Below are positions 41,201 through 49,243 of a DNA stretch of 49,693 bases, piece after piece (the stretch's first letter is position 1; each line of letters opens with the position of its first letter). The stretch lies in NCBI GenBank assembly GCA_937136415.1, contig CAKZOK010000114.1:1-49693 (forward strand), in the 5' to 3' direction. The notes under the pieces were generated by a model that searched no databases, was not told where the DNA came from, and saw only the letters and a program-made list of their open reading frames with translations. Both the position numbers and the translations under genes were made by a program. Source of the DNA: an uncultured Cytophagales bacterium (GTDB taxonomy: Bacteria > Bacteroidota > Bacteroidia > Cytophagales > Bernardetiaceae).

Positions 41201-44200
41201 ACAGACCAAGTAACAGTTACTTTCTTTGGACAAACATCTACTCAAATACGTGAAGTAGGAGAAATAGATGAACCTACTGAGCTTATTTTTTGTGCAGCAG
41301 ATGGAGAAAGAGATTTAGAAGTTATAATACAATCTAATTTAGTAGCTATTTCTACCGTAAAATGGTTTGAAAAAAATGGCTCTACTCTTTCAGAAATAGC
41401 AACAGGGCAAACATTATCAGTAAATGACTTTCAATCAAATCTTATTATTACAAAAACTTATGTTGTACAAGTTACAAATATTTTATCAGGTTGTGTTTCA
41501 GAAGATGAGGTTATCATTCAGTTTTTGCCTCCTTTAGGAGTAAATTTAATAGGAAGTACAGATATTTGTGATGGAAATCAAACGCCAATTACTTTTCAAC
41601 TTAGTGGCTCTTTTCCAATGACACTTACTTATCGTGAAATCCCAACAACAGGAAATCCTTCTGTCGTACAAGAAATAATAGGAACACCAGCTACTACAAG
41701 TCCATTTAATTATGTAGTACAATCAATGGGAGGAACTTATGAAGTCTTGAGCCTAGAAAACACTCTTTGTAACCTCACGCCAATTCCATCAACTATTGTA
41801 GAAGTTACAGTTACACCAAAGCCAGAAGTTTTGATTTCTTCTCCAGATACATCTATTTGTATAAATCAAACTACTAAGTTTGTAGCTGATGGAGCAACTA
41901 ATTATGTCTTTTATAAAAATGGATTGCCTATGCCAGCAGGAGCAACACCAAATGAATACGAGCCTGCAGTGGGTACTTTCCAAACAGGTGACCAAATTTG
42001 GGTAATTGGAGAAACAAATGGCTGTCCAGATACAAGCCGTGTCATGACAATGATTGTGTATCCTTTGCCTGTTGTTGATTTGGGAGTAGATAAGTATAAA
42101 TGTAAAAATGATACGGCTTTGCTTCTCGCCCCAGAGGGAGATTTTATTTATGATTGGAAAAAAATAGATGTTGATGGTTCTATAATTTCAGTCGGAAATG
42201 GAAATGACACACTTTTTGTATTAGATACAGGAACATATCTTATTCGTTTGGAAGATGCTATTACAGGTTGTTCTACAACAAGTAACCGAGTAAAAGTATT
42301 TAATTTTGATGATGAAATTATAGTAGATTTGGGAGAAGACAAAACAGTTTGTGACCCATCTGATTTACCATATAGACTTACAGGAAGTGATTTGTCACAC
42401 CTAAACGGAACAACGTATAAATGGTATATTGCAGGAGATAATACAATTATTGGAACAGATTCGGTATTGGATATAACAGCAGAAAATACATATAGTGTAG
42501 TTGTTGAAGACCCACGAGGCTGCCAAATTAGTGATACTGTTCGTATTGATTTTACTCCTACTCCTGATTTTGTAATCACAGGGCATCAAAATCCAAATTG
42601 TTCTACTTTTGATACACTAAAAATTGAAAGAACAAATGTTAGAAATATGACAATCAATTGGTTTGGAAATGGAATTGTATCTCTTTCTGATTCTAATAAA
42701 GTGGCTATTGTGAATGTAAGTGGAATTTATACAGCAACAGTAACAGATAATAATACTCCTGCAGGTTGTTCTTATACGCAATCTGTTGAGGTATTTGTTC
42801 GTCCAAATATTGATTTGGGAATTACCTCTACAACAGCAAATGACACTTTACGTCTTTGTGAAGGAGATTCTTTAGTTTTAGATGCTTTCCGTCCAGAACA
42901 CAATAACAACTTTACGTATCAATGGCGAGTAATTGAAAACAATCAAATTGTTTCTACAAATTCAAAAATTGCTATCAAACAATCAATGGTTGGTAATTAT
43001 ATTTCAAATCGTTTTGAGATAAAAGTAACAGACCCTAATCGTGCAGGAGGAGGAAATTGCTCTATTTTGGATACAATTAATGTCCGTTTTGATAGAAAAA
43101 CAGGAGTCCAAATTGATGAAGATTTTATCAAAACTTTATGCTTAGGACAAACTCAAACCCTCTCAGCCATTGGGGCAGATTCATATCAATGGAGTAATGG
43201 GCAAACAACCCAAACCATTGAAATTACACCAAATGAAGCAGGATTTTATACTTTTATTGTAAATGGAATTTTTGCTACTCCGAATCTTTGTGGAGCAAGT
43301 GCTGACACAATTAAATTTAGAGTTGTGCCAGTTCCAGAAATTAATATTCCAGAAAATATAATTATTTGTGAGAATGATTCAGTTGAAATAAATGCTTTCT
43401 TGCCTTCTCATGAGCCTCGTTATATTTATGAATGGGTAAATGAAAATACAGGAGAAATAATTGATACTTTAGCAAATCATATTTTCAAACAAGATTCTAC
43501 TAACATTAATTATGAACCTCAAACGTACAGAGTGGGTGTTTATGATACGCTTGGAGGTGGGCGTTGTGGCGCAGAAAGTTTGATTACTGTTACATTTAAT
43601 AGAACTTCAATTACAGAAATTACAGCTTCTGACACGCTTGTTTGTGTAGGCGAACAAATTACGCTTCGTGCAACTGGAGCAACTAATTTTACTTGGAATA
43701 CAGGCGAAACAACACAAGAAATAACCATTTCTTCAGATTCGGCAGGTGTCTTTAGATATACTGTTTTGGGAACATATGGAGATGATACAAATCAAAATAT
43801 ATGCGATAGTTCAGCAACAGATATTTTAATTCAATTTAAGGATATTCCACAAATTACTCTTAACAAAACAGATACAATTAGTATTTGTACAGGGGATTCA
43901 GTTCAATTTATTGCGCAAGGTGGTTTTACTTATTCTTGGTCACATTCTCCTGCTGAAAATAGCGATACTGTGGTTGTCTTTCCAACTGATACTACAGCCT
44001 ACATTGTTACAGGATTTGATACGCTAGGTTGTTCATCTAAAGATACAACAGTTGTTTTGGTTCAACCTCAAATAGATTTGGGAACTCAACAGCAGCTTTG
44101 TCAAGGCGATACAGCCATTATTGGTGCGCCTCGCCCGTATGGTGCAACTTATCTATGGAATACAGGACAAACTTCTGATACTATTCGTGTCCGTAGAACT

Positions 44201-44833
44201 GGTTTGTACTACGTAGAAGTAAGTATTAATGAATGTAGTTATACAGATAGTGTCCAAATTAATTTTATTGAACCACCAATTTTGTCAGCAAAGGATACAA
44301 TTTTGTGTTTTGAAGATGAAAATCAAGACCTTATTTTGCATCAAATTGGAGTAGAAATAGAAAATTATGATTCTACAGCTCGTTATCGTTATCAATGGTT
44401 TGATGAAAATCAAAATTTGGTAGGACAAGATTCATTACTTAATATTGAATTTGGAGGAGTTTATTTAGCACGAGTAACAGTAGAATACGCAAATTCTTGT
44501 TCTGCAATTACGAGCCTAGAAGTAGAAGCTAGTTGCGAACCTCAAGTATTTATTCCGAGTGCTTTTACACCAAATCAAGATAGATTAAATGAAGAATGGG
44601 AAATATTCGGACGCTTTTACTCTAATCTTCGCATCAAAGTTCTTGACCGTTGGGGAATGGAAGTATATTCAGCATTTCAAAAACGAAGTGATGATGAAAT
44701 TACATTTTGGGACGGAACATACAAAGGAAAAAAAGTGCCTGCTGGTACATATTATTATCAAATCACTTATACTAGCCCAACAGATAAAGGCAAAACTATC
44801 AAACAGACAGGAACAGTTACAATTATTTATTAA
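38240..44833 (+). CDS. Giant surface protein: IgGFc-binding-like N-terminus, Ig-like repeats, T9SS type B (gliding) tail
   Basis: 2197 residues. Signal peptide 1-20 (YSFSLFAQ). Residues about 28-430 match the IgGFc-binding-protein-like N-terminal domain (SEGQEFWVGFMDHDG, ALNRKANSADATLIFPL, YGYGNYESYGYLAGSS). Six tandem Ig-like repeats of 88-101 residues follow, starting near 522, 618, 712, 813, 901 and 1000. Each carries a variant of RFCDSLGQQTISGF, and repeats 1 to 5 end in a variant of NFSATTTYKVE. Further Ig/PKD-like domains, each with one central Cys-(x)3-6 motif such as ICTGDSVQF, continue to about 2095. The last 95 residues (from about 2103: FIPSAFTPNQDRLNEEWEIF) are the gliding motility-associated C-terminal domain used for T9SS type B export. 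Probably a large surface adhesin; no enzyme motif. Terminator follows. Confidence 0.92.
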   Translation: MKKILLLFTLFFIYSFSLFAQSDPCVRTSEGQEFWVGFMDHDGTANVNTRLYVTSRIAATGTVNSGGGTNFVANINVAANGSQLIELTPNDVIVSSPQTPQARGVFVTTTEDVSLYALNRKANSADATLIFPLTALGTEYYTMSFTPNFRESVFLVVATEDNTIVTVVPSKNTSAGSPAGIPINVTLQKGQTYLVRSPGSNGAGNDLTGSYINSDKPIAVFSGNVRLNINGSSSDHAYEQLPSTNTWGRDFVTIPSVRNEPAVLRNYDYFRIIAQNDGTVVTISGEPAPITLNAGEFYTLSTQGNNTPRSINSTEPVMVGQFTISDQNGGGEDADPYFVVLSPNQQTLKNINLEALETGNINTYHVDVVTKTTNIANIRLAGTPMSFTAVAGSDMSYARRNVTPGTYTLTNSDPANEGFIAYVYGYGNYESYGYLAGSSLETVVDVADDIAYCDGTTSDRTLIAPDGFIRYEWRLIPNPSILSIDQNFTVSASGSYELTVENADGCIKIDTTEVVFSPPAVADITYNGVSTDEIRFCDSLGQQTISGFSAANTALNTYKWRIVGNPTVIGTNSTLIVNNFSATTVYELEVTNSADQCSSTDRGSAFDIITVIFDPTHDVDIAFDGANPNVLNFCNSEGEQTITASLNPLPADVEYKWFKDGVLMPTEINNELIVNEFSATTTYKVEALRPDQTLSCPQTDEIIVTFGAGVIVDISNNGSIVSADTLILCNPEGAQTLSAFNPANPANVTYQWFQRDDSLQTLPVTPFDITSSIIADNFSDSTYYTVVVTDINTAAQCSDTAHVSVFFRPQPIADIYHNDIVAPTTLNFCDDEGAQFLRLDSLNNPDRVVVEWYDDATNELLATGVNSLLIQNFSATTTYRVETVQETCSDTDIIEVKFYPTALIQYNEADSGDELFFCDIQGAQTISGGLPNTNPQLEYQWRDITDPLNPIALPTGVDLIIDNFSATTIYEVTIVDLGGGSGNNCTLTDQVTVTFFGQTSTQIREVGEIDEPTELIFCAADGERDLEVIIQSNLVAISTVKWFEKNGSTLSEIATGQTLSVNDFQSNLIITKTYVVQVTNILSGCVSEDEVIIQFLPPLGVNLIGSTDICDGNQTPITFQLSGSFPMTLTYREIPTTGNPSVVQEIIGTPATTSPFNYVVQSMGGTYEVLSLENTLCNLTPIPSTIVEVTVTPKPEVLISSPDTSICINQTTKFVADGATNYVFYKNGLPMPAGATPNEYEPAVGTFQTGDQIWVIGETNGCPDTSRVMTMIVYPLPVVDLGVDKYKCKNDTALLLAPEGDFIYDWKKIDVDGSIISVGNGNDTLFVLDTGTYLIRLEDAITGCSTTSNRVKVFNFDDEIIVDLGEDKTVCDPSDLPYRLTGSDLSHLNGTTYKWYIAGDNTIIGTDSVLDITAENTYSVVVEDPRGCQISDTVRIDFTPTPDFVITGHQNPNCSTFDTLKIERTNVRNMTINWFGNGIVSLSDSNKVAIVNVSGIYTATVTDNNTPAGCSYTQSVEVFVRPNIDLGITSTTANDTLRLCEGDSLVLDAFRPEHNNNFTYQWRVIENNQIVSTNSKIAIKQSMVGNYISNRFEIKVTDPNRAGGGNCSILDTINVRFDRKTGVQIDEDFIKTLCLGQTQTLSAIGADSYQWSNGQTTQTIEITPNEAGFYTFIVNGIFATPNLCGASADTIKFRVVPVPEINIPENIIICENDSVEINAFLPSHEPRYIYEWVNENTGEIIDTLANHIFKQDSTNINYEPQTYRVGVYDTLGGGRCGAESLITVTFNRTSITEITASDTLVCVGEQITLRATGATNFTWNTGETTQEITISSDSAGVFRYTVLGTYGDDTNQNICDSSATDILIQFKDIPQITLNKTDTISICTGDSVQFIAQGGFTYSWSHSPAENSDTVVVFPTDTTAYIVTGFDTLGCSSKDTTVVLVQPQIDLGTQQQLCQGDTAIIGAPRPYGATYLWNTGQTSDTIRVRRTGLYYVEVSINECSYTDSVQINFIEPPILSAKDTILCFEDENQDLILHQIGVEIENYDSTARYRYQWFDENQNLVGQDSLLNIEFGGVYLARVTVEYANSCSAITSLEVEASCEPQVFIPSAFTPNQDRLNEEWEIFGRFYSNLRIKVLDRWGMEVYSAFQKRSDDEITFWDGTYKGKKVPAGTYYYQITYTSPTDKGKTIKQTGTVTIIY

Positions 44834-44855
44834 ACTACCTTATTTTTAGAATTAG

Positions 44856-44898
44856 AAATTCCTTATTCGATTCATTTTCGAATAAGGAATTTTTTTGA
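44856..44898 (+). terminator. Intrinsic terminator after the giant adhesin
   Basis: A perfect 14-bp stem AAATTCCTTATTCG (44856-44869) / CGAATAAGGAATTT (44879-44892) followed by a T tract, 22 bases after the stop. Confidence 0.87.
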
Positions 44899-44916
44899 TT
44901 AAAAATTCTCTAAGCC

Positions 44917-44992
44917 GTGTTCTGTGGTACATAGAACGCAACGTATTTGTATGTTACAGAACACAGAAAAATAGCCATTCTTAAACAACTTC
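44917..44992. repeat. Palindromic element R2, copy 2
   Basis: GTGTTCTGT (44917-44925) pairs with ACAGAACAC (44956-44964). The following bases, AGAAAAATAGCC and TTCTTAAACAACTTC, repeat the right arm of copy 1 at 30984-31012. It is the first of several repeats in the gene-free stretch 44899-45261. Confidence 0.68.
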
Positions 44993-45075
44993 TATCTATA
45001 TTTTTATAGAACAAAATTTTATCAGCTTTATTTTACAATAATATAGATAATTATAGTAATTTTCCATGTGTACAG

Positions 45076-45158
45076 TTCCTTAGCATTAGGATTTGTAAAT
45101 CCAACTCTAAGGAAAATAATCTAGTTTTTTTTTGATGTTTTAGCGTAATAATACCAAT
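45076..45158. repeat. Nested hairpin plus degenerate R1 core
   Basis: TTCCTTAG (45076-45083) / CTAAGGAA (45107-45114) encloses GGATTT (45089-45094) / AAATCC (45097-45102): two coaxial perfect stems. Directly after it, GATGTTTTAGCGTAATAATACCAAT (45134-45158, best read as GATGTTTTAGCG then ATACCAAT) is a worn copy of the R1 core. Confidence 0.55.
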
Positions 45159-45261
45159 AAATACACACACAAAACCAATTCACAACTTTACATAAAATAC
45201 TTCTTGTAAAGACAAGTGTGATAATACTTGAGATATTTTATTTCAAAAAAGTAAAATAAAT

Positions 45262-45292
45262 TTTGGTAGTTTAAAAAAAAGTAGTACCTTTG
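45262..45292 (+). promoter_or_regulatory. Near-consensus Bacteroidota promoter of tRNA-Gly
   Basis: TTTG (45262-45265), 19 bases, then TACCTTTG (45285-45292): an exact match to TTTG-N19-TAnnTTTG. It lies 74 bases before the tRNA. Confidence 0.72.
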
Positions 45293-45366
45293 CTAACGCA
45301 ATCAGAAAACGACCTAGTTGTTTGATGATTAAAATATCATTTTTTGTTTCATATAGAAACAAAAAT

Positions 45367-45439
45367 GCGAAAGTAGCTCAGTTGGTAGAGCGCAACCTTG
45401 CCAAGGTTGAGGTCGCGAGTTCGAGCCTCGTCTTTCGCT
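45367..45439 (+). tRNA. tRNA-Gly (GCC)
   Basis: A 73-base cloverleaf. The acceptor stem GCGAAAG (45367-45373) / CTTTCGC (45432-45438) is perfect and the discriminator base is T. The D arm GCTC/GAGC, anticodon stem CAACC/GGTTG with loop TTGCCAA (anticodon GCC, glycine) and T arm with TTCGAGC are all complete. CCA is not encoded. It has its own promoter and a strong terminator, so it is a single transcription unit. No attachment-site duplication of its 3' end was seen. Confidence 0.97.
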
Positions 45440-45513
45440 CTAATTTACTTTAGTTTGTGGACTCGACATGGGGAATTAATTCTTTTAAGTCATTCATAAA
45501 AAAGCGAAACATA

Positions 45514-45569
45514 TTAAAATAAAAAATCCCAAATTTGATTTTATTCAAATTTGGGATTTTTTATTTTAA
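45514..45569 (+). terminator. Very strong terminator after tRNA-Gly
   Basis: A perfect 25-bp stem (45514-45538 and 45545-45569, core AAATCCCAAATTTGA) with a 6-base loop and A/T tracts on both sides. Longest perfect hairpin in the window. Confidence 0.87.
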
Positions 45570-45607
45570 TAAAGGCGTTGTTGCAACTTTCAACGAGCTT
45601 TTCAGCG

Positions 45608-45661
45608 TCGTTGAGGAACTAAAATATTAAACCCTCATTGACCCCAACAACACCTCAACGA
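45608..45661. repeat. Small inverted repeat TCGTTGAGG / CCTCAACGA
   Basis: Perfect 9-bp arms at 45608-45616 and 45653-45661, inside a stretch rich in GTTG and CAAC. Possibly another worn palindromic element; only one copy in this window. Confidence 0.4.
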
Positions 45662-45712
45662 AGGTTTTGTCTAGTAGTATGATAATAGACCTTATTACGA
45701 TTGTTTTTATAT

Positions 45713-45786
45713 GTAGTGCATGCCTTAATGTGCGAAAATATATCTAAACTTTTAAGTTAGGCTGTTCAGAATTTGATTATTTTTTC
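45713..45786. repeat. Palindromic element R3, degenerate copy 2
   Basis: GTAGTGCATGCCTTAATGTG followed by CGAAAATATATCTAAACTTT and TAAGTTAGG parallels the first half of copy 1 (14009-14075) base for base with scattered changes, including a worn version of its inner palindrome. The right arm is missing. Confidence 0.6.
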
Positions 45787-45833
45787 GTTCAGTTTTGTAA
45801 TTATGATTTTCAAAAATATAGTGTATTTTAAGT

Positions 45834-45888
45834 GTGTAGCTGCGAAATATTGAAATTGTTATCAAACAATAATATTAAACAGCTACAC
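45834..45888. repeat. Long hairpin GTGTAGCTG / CAGCTACAC
   Basis: Outer arms GTGTAGCTG (45834-45842) / CAGCTACAC (45880-45888) are perfect; the interior can pair further through AATATT and ATTGTT / AACAAT. No coding frame surrounds it. Confidence 0.55.
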
Positions 45889-45903
45889 AGCTAAATTTTC
45901 AAG

Positions 45904-45936
45904 AAAAAAAAATGATTTGAAATAATCATTTTTTTT
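45904..45936 (-). terminator. Terminator, probably of the mannose-1-phosphate guanylyltransferase gene
   Basis: A perfect 13-bp stem AAAAAAAATGATT (45905-45917) / AATCATTTTTTTT (45924-45936) with a 6-base loop. It is the first terminator-like hairpin met downstream of the manC-type gene (stop at 46041) on the minus strand; the R1 element copy C lies between the gene and the hairpin. Confidence 0.6.
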
Positions 45937-45949
45937 GGAAAGAATTTTT

Positions 45950-46028
45950 CAAATTCCAATGCCGTTGTTGGTGTTTTAGCGAAGCGACACCAACAACCAA
46001 ATAACTTATCATACTTTTTACAACACCA
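45950..46028. repeat. MITE-like element R1, copy C (left part missing)
   Basis: The best-preserved R1 hairpin, GTTGTTG (45964-45970) / CAACAAC (45991-45997) around GTGTTTTAGCGAAGCGACAC, followed by the right end, which read inward is TGGTGTTGTAAAAAGTATGAT (46028-46008). The left end found in copies A and B is absent. It begins 12 bases downstream of the manC-type stop codon. Confidence 0.68.
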
Positions 46029-46040
46029 CTAAAGTCCTAA

Positions 46041-47120
46041 TTAGGTATATTTTTTATCCTTTGTTTTCTTTACGGTTGCCAAAAATTCTTTTATTCGTTG
46101 TTCTTGGTCTTTGTGGCAAACCAAAAGAACACCATCATAGTCTGCAACAATAAAATTATTTAGTCCTTGCACCACAGCCAAACGATTTTCTGTAATTTTG
46201 ACAATCGAATTTTTGGTGTCATAAGCCATTACATCTCCTGTAATTACATTTTTATTTTCATCTTTTTGGGCTTGTTCGTGCAATGATTTCCACGTTCCCA
46301 AATCCGACCAACCACAATCGCATTGAACTACAAAAACATTATCAGCCTTTTCCATAATGCCATAATCAATCGAAATTCCGTGAAATTGTGAATAGGCTTT
46401 TTCTAATGATTTGGCTTCATTTTTTGTATAAAAATCAGTTTTCATCTCTTCAAAGGCTTCCGAAATATCGCTCAAATGTTTATCAAAAGCATCAGCAATA
46501 GTTTGTACATTCCAAATAAAAATACCTGCATTCCATACAAAATCACCACTTTCTAAAAATGATTTTGCCATTTCTAAATTTGGTTTTTCTGTAAACAAAC
46601 GCACTTTCTTGACATTTCCTTTGTGCTTTTCTTCGCTTTGAATATAACCATAACCTGTATCTGGGCGAGTTGGTTTGATTCCTAAAGTAACAATTTTGTC
46701 GCTTTCTTTTGCTGCATCAATCGCAACAGTAAGTTTTTTTATGAAACTATATGTATCCAAAATTACGTGGTCAGAAGGCGTAACAATAATATTTGCCTTT
46801 GGATTTTTGGATTTTATTTTATAAGAAGCGTATGCAATACAAGGCGCAGTATTTCGCAAAAATGGTTCTAATAAAATTTGGTCTTCTAAAAAGTTAGGTA
46901 ATTGTTCTTTTACCAAGTCTTTATAGTCTTGATTAGTAACAATGTACATATTTTCAGGCTTACAAACAGGCTCAAAACGCTTGACCGTTTGTTGCAAAAG
47001 AGATTGCCCAGTTCCGAGAATATCTTGAAACTGCTTTGGATAATTACGGCGACTGAAAGGCCAAAAACGGCTTCCAATTCCACCTGCCATAATAATTAGG
47101 TGTGTATTTGGGTCTTGCAT
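46041..47120 (-). CDS. manC: Mannose-1-phosphate guanylyltransferase
   Basis: 359 residues, cytoplasmic, the length of the single-domain enzyme (no phosphomannose isomerase half). The start LIIMAGGIGSRFWPFSRRNY is the nucleotidyltransferase signature with PKQF after it; TPSDHVI supplies the metal-binding Asp, and GYIQSEE, FTEKPN and WNAGIFIW follow in the right order. It makes GDP-mannose from mannose-1-phosphate and GTP for glycan, exopolysaccharide or GDP-fucose synthesis. The two glycosyltransferases of the window are far away, so no cluster is implied. Upstream lies the GxxExxY remnant; downstream the R1 copy C. Confidence 0.92.
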   Translation of the reverse strand: MQDPNTHLIIMAGGIGSRFWPFSRRNYPKQFQDILGTGQSLLQQTVKRFEPVCKPENMYIVTNQDYKDLVKEQLPNFLEDQILLEPFLRNTAPCIAYASYKIKSKNPKANIIVTPSDHVILDTYSFIKKLTVAIDAAKESDKIVTLGIKPTRPDTGYGYIQSEEKHKGNVKKVRLFTEKPNLEMAKSFLESGDFVWNAGIFIWNVQTIADAFDKHLSDISEAFEEMKTDFYTKNEAKSLEKAYSQFHGISIDYGIMEKADNVFVVQCDCGWSDLGTWKSLHEQAQKDENKNVITGDVMAYDTKNSIVKITENRLAVVQGLNNFIVADYDGVLLVCHKDQEQRIKEFLATVKKTKDKKYT

Positions 47121-47207
47121 ATATTTTTATTTTAGATACAAATTACTTTTTTTAATACGGAGTTCACAGAGGAACACAGAGAATACAAATTTCTTTTTAA
47201 ACGACTT

Positions 47208-47402
47208 TTAAATAATCCATCTATAAATTCCTTTTGTTAGTAAAATGGAATTAAAATTTATAATTAATCCAACTTTACAATTTGTCAATTTTGTATATGT
47301 ATTTATTTGTGCCTTATGAATATGATGGATTTCTTGTATTGCTTTAAGCTCTAAAATTACTTTATTTTCTATAATTAAATTAGCACGAAACCCATATTTC
47401 AT
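47208..47402 (-). pseudogene. Truncated GxxExxY family remnant
   Basis: An ORF of 64 residues matches only the C-terminal half of the GxxExxY family (usually about 120-130 residues; PD-(D/E)XK nuclease-like): FRANLIIENKVILELKAIQE, then HKAQINTYTKL and LINFNSILLTKGI. The same frame upstream of the ATG still reads ILYKGLK, which fits the family, so the ATG is not the true start and the 5' half with the GxxExxY signature is lost. The usual catalytic Asp of R-x-D-L-x-x-E is Asn here (FRANLIIE), while the E-x-K of ELK is kept. It stands between perfect 10-bp inverted repeats ACACAGAGAA (47174-47183) / TTCTCTGTGT (47435-47444). Most likely a dead gene. Confidence 0.75.
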
Positions 47403-47457
47403 TTTTAATCCTTTATATAAAATAGATATTTTCTTTCTCTGTGTTTTTAGTTTATTC

Positions 47458-49164
47458 CTAAACCTGCCAGCCTTTCACAAACTCAAATTTATTTCCATCA
47501 AAAAGACCTTTATCACTTAGTTTTAGAGATGGAATAACTAAAAGAGCCATAAATGAAAGTGTCATGAAAGGCGCATGAAGTTTTTTGGTAGTCTTTGGAT
47601 TGGTCATTAATTTTTTTGCAAAGGTATCAATTTGGGCATACTTTTTTCCTACTATTTCGCCACTTTCTAAAGACATAATTCCTGCCACAGGCAGAGGCAA
47701 AACGTGATTTTGTTGTTCTTCTTCTTTTCCACTTGTAGCCGAAACGCCTCCTTTTTCTCTAATTACCAAATTTACAGCTTTCATCAAATCTTCGTCTGTA
47801 ACACCTACGACTACAATATTGTGCGAATCGTGAGCGACACAAGAAGCAAGCGCACCAGCCTCCAAACCAAAGTTTTTGATAAAAGAAATTGCAATCGGAG
47901 CATCAGAAGTATAGCGATTTACGACAGCCATTTTCAAAATATCCTTCTCAAGATTAGAAACCAAATATCCTTCTTTGTCTGTCAAATCATTGATTTCTAC
48001 AAAAATAGGATTTGTAATTAATTGCCCGTCTAAGGCTTCAATAACAGGAATTTTGGTAGTTTTTTTATCATTTCCGACTACTTTACTTTTCTTTATTTCA
48101 AAATCAGATGCTTTTTTGGGTTGGACATCAAAATTATTGATAGCCTTTGTTTCGACATCTTTGATAAATGATTTTCCATTTTCTGCTACTTTTTCGCCAT
48201 TAATATAAGTCTGTAAAACCTCAAAATTTTCTAAATCTTTTACAATAATAAAATCAGCTTTATCGCCTTCTCTTAATTGCCCTACTTCCAAATTATAATG
48301 TTCAATGGGATTAATACAAGCTGCTTGAAGAACTTTAAATTTATCGATTCCTAACTTGATAGCACGTTTTACCAAAAGGTTTATATGCCCTTCGATAAGG
48401 TCGTCTGGGTGTTTGTCGTCCGAGCAAAACATCATTTTTTCGTAATATTCTGGTAATAAATTAATCAAAGCATCAAAATTTTTGGCTGCGCTGCCTTCTC
48501 TAATAATGATTTTCATTCCATATTTTAATTTGTCTAAGGCTTCTTCTTTTGTAAAGCACTCGTGGTCGGTACTGATTCCTGCTTCTATGTATTTTTTTGC
48601 GTCTTCTCCTCGCAGTGCTGGTGCGTGTCCGTCAGTTGGTTTTCCGTATTTTTGTGCTGCTGCAATTTTTGCCATCACTTCGTTATCTCTTGCCAAAACG
48701 GCTGGGTAATTCATCATTTCTGACAAATATTTGATATGAGGTTGGCTCATTAATTTTTCAATATCTTCTACCGAAATAGTTGCTCCTGCCGTTTCGAAAC
48801 TGGTCGCAGGAACACAGGAAGGCGCACCAAAGAAGAAATTAAAAGGAACTTTATTACCATCATTTACCATAAATTCTACACCTTTCATTCCCATTACATT
48901 GGCTATTTCGTGAGGGTCTGAAACAGTAGCTACTGTTCCATGAACAACTGCTTTTTGGGCAAATTTGGAAGGAACGAGCATCGAACTTTCGATATGAATA
49001 TGAGAATCAACAAAACCACAAAGGGCATAATTTTCTATTTTTTTTATCGAATCATTATTGTTTTCTAGCTTTTCTATGGAATGAATTTTGCCATTTTTGA
49101 TTGTGATTTGTGCAGGGAAAATATTTTTTTCTGCAATATTTACGAGATTTGTACGTATTATCAT
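47458..49164 (-). CDS. ade: Adenine deaminase
   Basis: 568 residues, cytoplasmic, amidohydrolase superfamily. Metal site: H55-I-H57-I-E59 in DSHIHIESS, then [22 protein letters not shown] and [11 protein letters not shown], all in the order of the Ade family (dinuclear iron/manganese). The C-terminal domain carries [19 protein letters not shown], a family marker. It converts adenine to hypoxanthine and ammonia in purine salvage. Monocistronic with its own promoter box (49236-49243). Its stop is 55 bases from the GxxExxY remnant. Confidence 0.95.
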   Translation of the reverse strand: MIIRTNLVNIAEKNIFPAQITIKNGKIHSIEKLENNNDSIKKIENYALCGFVDSHIHIESSMLVPSKFAQKAVVHGTVATVSDPHEIANVMGMKGVEFMVNDGNKVPFNFFFGAPSCVPATSFETAGATISVEDIEKLMSQPHIKYLSEMMNYPAVLARDNEVMAKIAAAQKYGKPTDGHAPALRGEDAKKYIEAGISTDHECFTKEEALDKLKYGMKIIIREGSAAKNFDALINLLPEYYEKMMFCSDDKHPDDLIEGHINLLVKRAIKLGIDKFKVLQAACINPIEHYNLEVGQLREGDKADFIIVKDLENFEVLQTYINGEKVAENGKSFIKDVETKAINNFDVQPKKASDFEIKKSKVVGNDKKTTKIPVIEALDGQLITNPIFVEINDLTDKEGYLVSNLEKDILKMAVVNRYTSDAPIAISFIKNFGLEAGALASCVAHDSHNIVVVGVTDEDLMKAVNLVIREKGGVSATSGKEEEQQNHVLPLPVAGIMSLESGEIVGKKYAQIDTFAKKLMTNPKTTKKLHAPFMTLSFMALLVIPSLKLSDKGLFDGNKFEFVKGWQV

Positions 49165-49235
49165 AAACGTATTTGGTGAAATGGGTGTTAAAATGGTTTT
49201 TTATAAATTTTATGTAATTTTACATCTAATAAATT

Positions 49236-49243
49236 CAAAGATA
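49236..49243 (-). promoter_or_regulatory. -7 promoter box TATCTTTG before adenine deaminase
   Basis: TATCTTTG on the minus strand, 72 bases before the ATG at 49164; identical to the box at 20499-20506. No convincing -33. Confidence 0.4.

Noticed and set aside
45367..45439. tRNA-Gly as the attachment site of an integrated element
   Set aside because: No integrase gene and no second copy of the tRNA 3' end were found in the window.
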